From NCBI GenBank assembly GCA_015257635.1, contig JABZJU010000016.1, positions 1-7,597 on the forward strand: DNA of 7,597 bases, in the 5' to 3' direction. Below are positions 6,921 to 7,597 of the stretch, piece by piece (the first letter of the stretch is position 1; every line of letters begins with the position of its first letter). The position numbers and the translations under genes were made by a program. The notes below the pieces were generated by a model. That model worked only from the letters and a program-made list of their open reading frames with translations. It was not told where the DNA came from and made no database searches. Origin of the DNA: Nanosynbacter sp. Its GTDB lineage: Bacteria; Patescibacteriota; Saccharimonadia; Saccharimonadales; Saccharimonadaceae.

Positions 6921-6949
6921 TTTATGCCACACTTGTGTAAAAAAGTCAA
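6921..6949 (-). promoter_or_regulatory. Promoter of the orphan membrane gene
   Basis: Read on the minus strand, TTGACT (6949-6944) is a 5-of-6 -35 box, followed after 17 bases by CATAAA (6926-6921), preceded by TGG as an extended -10. The spacer contains ACAC-TT-GTGT (6929-6938), a small dyad that could be an operator. The promoter lies just beyond the stop codon of the branching enzyme gene. Confidence 0.6.
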
Positions 6950-6962
6950 CACTAGGAGGAGT

Positions 6963-7597
6963 TTAATCAACCTTCTGTAAAATAATGCCCGTTCTGGCTG
7001 GCAAGTAAACTTTAAGGTTGTGATTGTTATCAGCTGGGGAAGTGAAAAATCGGGAATTATGGTCTATTCGCTCCTGTCCGCCGAAGTTCTTGTCATCGCT
7101 ACTTAACGCCAACTTATAAGAGCCGGCTTCTGCGGGTACTTCGTAATCTGAGTGGGATTTGTCGGGCGAAAAATTGATAACAAATAAAAAGTCGCCGTGC
7201 ATAAAACTTACCGTGTGATCGGATTGGCGAACCGTCAGGTGTTGAATGTCGGAATTGTCAATTTGCCTAATAATCTTCATCAGCGCCGCGTCAAAATCTC
7301 CCAGCCATTGATATTTTAAGAAGCCATTGTCGCGTAAATTCCATTGCCGACGAGCGTGCTTAAACGACCAATTATTACCCTCGCGCGGAAAATCAATCCA
7401 TTCGGGATGTCCGAACTCATTGCCCATAAAATTCAAATAGCCGCCGCCGTGCAGACCAGCTGTCATTAGACGAATTAGTTTATGCAGGGCTATTCCGCGT
7501 TCAGTCTTAAGGTCTGGATCAATTTTATCCATATGCCAATACATATTTTTATCAATCAATCGGAAAATCAGCGTTTTATCGCCGACGAGCGCTTGAT
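6963..7597 (-). CDS. glgB: 1,4-alpha-glucan branching enzyme (GH13_8 type), C-terminal part
   Basis: Branching enzyme cuts an alpha-1,4 glucan chain and rejoins it through an alpha-1,6 bond, making glycogen branches in the cytoplasm. The 210 visible residues run from QALVGDKT, which follows the conserved SHD of GH13 region IV (outside the window), through GYLNFMGNEFGHPEW and DFPREGNNWSFKHARRQW, to a C-terminal all-beta domain ending LKVYLPARTGIILQKVD. From memory this follows human GBE1 and related GH13_8 enzymes much more closely than E. coli GlgB (GH13_9). The reading frame continues past the window edge, so the TTG at 7559 is not a start; the full protein is probably 600-700 residues. The catalytic nucleophile and the acid/base glutamate lie outside the window. 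No clear terminator follows the stop; the next gene's promoter begins about 14 bases beyond it. Confidence 0.93.
   Translation of the reverse strand, partial: QALVGDKTLIFRLIDKNMYWHMDKIDPDLKTERGIALHKLIRLMTAGLHGGGYLNFMGNEFGHPEWIDFPREGNNWSFKHARRQWNLRDNGFLKYQWLGDFDAALMKIIRQIDNSDIQHLTVRQSDHTVSFMHGDFLFVINFSPDKSHSDYEVPAEAGSYKLALSSDDKNFGGQERIDHNSRFFTSPADNNHNLKVYLPARTGIILQKVD

Noticed and set aside
6953..6962. AGGAGGAG on the plus strand as a ribosome site
   Set aside because: Only a reading frame of a few codons follows on that strand; the bases are a chance feature next to the branching enzyme stop.
7557..7559. TTG as start of the branching enzyme
   Set aside because: Conserved GH13_8 residues (QALVGDKT) are encoded upstream in the same frame up to the window edge.
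1..7597. A defence system, CRISPR array or mobile element
   Set aside because: No spaced direct repeats, cas-like, transposase, integrase or nuclease genes are seen; the recognised genes are mostly housekeeping or transport.

Overview
The window carries six genes, two of them cut by its edges, and looks like the chromosome of a small-genome bacterium of the Patescibacteria/CPR. Saccharibacteria (TM7) is my best guess, with moderate confidence. That guess rests on moderate-to-low GC, compact spacing, mostly weak or absent Shine-Dalgarno signals, a divergent EF-G G-domain, and secreted or membrane proteins with unusual architectures. TGA ends the exporter gene, so the UGA-glycine code of Gracilibacteria and Absconditabacteria does not apply. 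No phylogeny was run.

Left part (1-4427, + strand): the 3' part of a membrane-anchored trypsin/HtrA-like serine protease gene (1-2232) is followed, after a 104-base gap with a sigma70-type promoter, by fusA, which encodes elongation factor G (2337-4427). A perfect bidirectional terminator hairpin (4441-4471) closes fusA.

Right part (4491-7597, - strand, converging on the same terminator): reading right to left, there is the C-terminal part of a GH13_8 ('eukaryote-like') glycogen branching enzyme (6963-7597). Next comes a small orphan four-helix membrane protein with its own promoter and a hairpin-bearing leader (6455-6859). Then a branched inverted-repeat structure (6392-6455) precedes a two-gene operon: a ThrE-type threonine/serine exporter (4964-6355), possibly on a leaderless mRNA, overlapping by ATGA with a small HD-domain hydrolase (4491-4967).

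The genes do not form one obvious pathway. The exporter/HD pair is the only clear operon. The items most worth a second look are the altered guanine-recognition motifs of EF-G (NKIN in place of NKxD, with G5 also changed), the large insertion between catalytic His and Asp in the protease, and the hairpin-rich orphan locus at 6392-6949. I saw no tRNA, rRNA, CRISPR array, insertion sequence or phage gene. No stretch over 300 bases lacks a gene.
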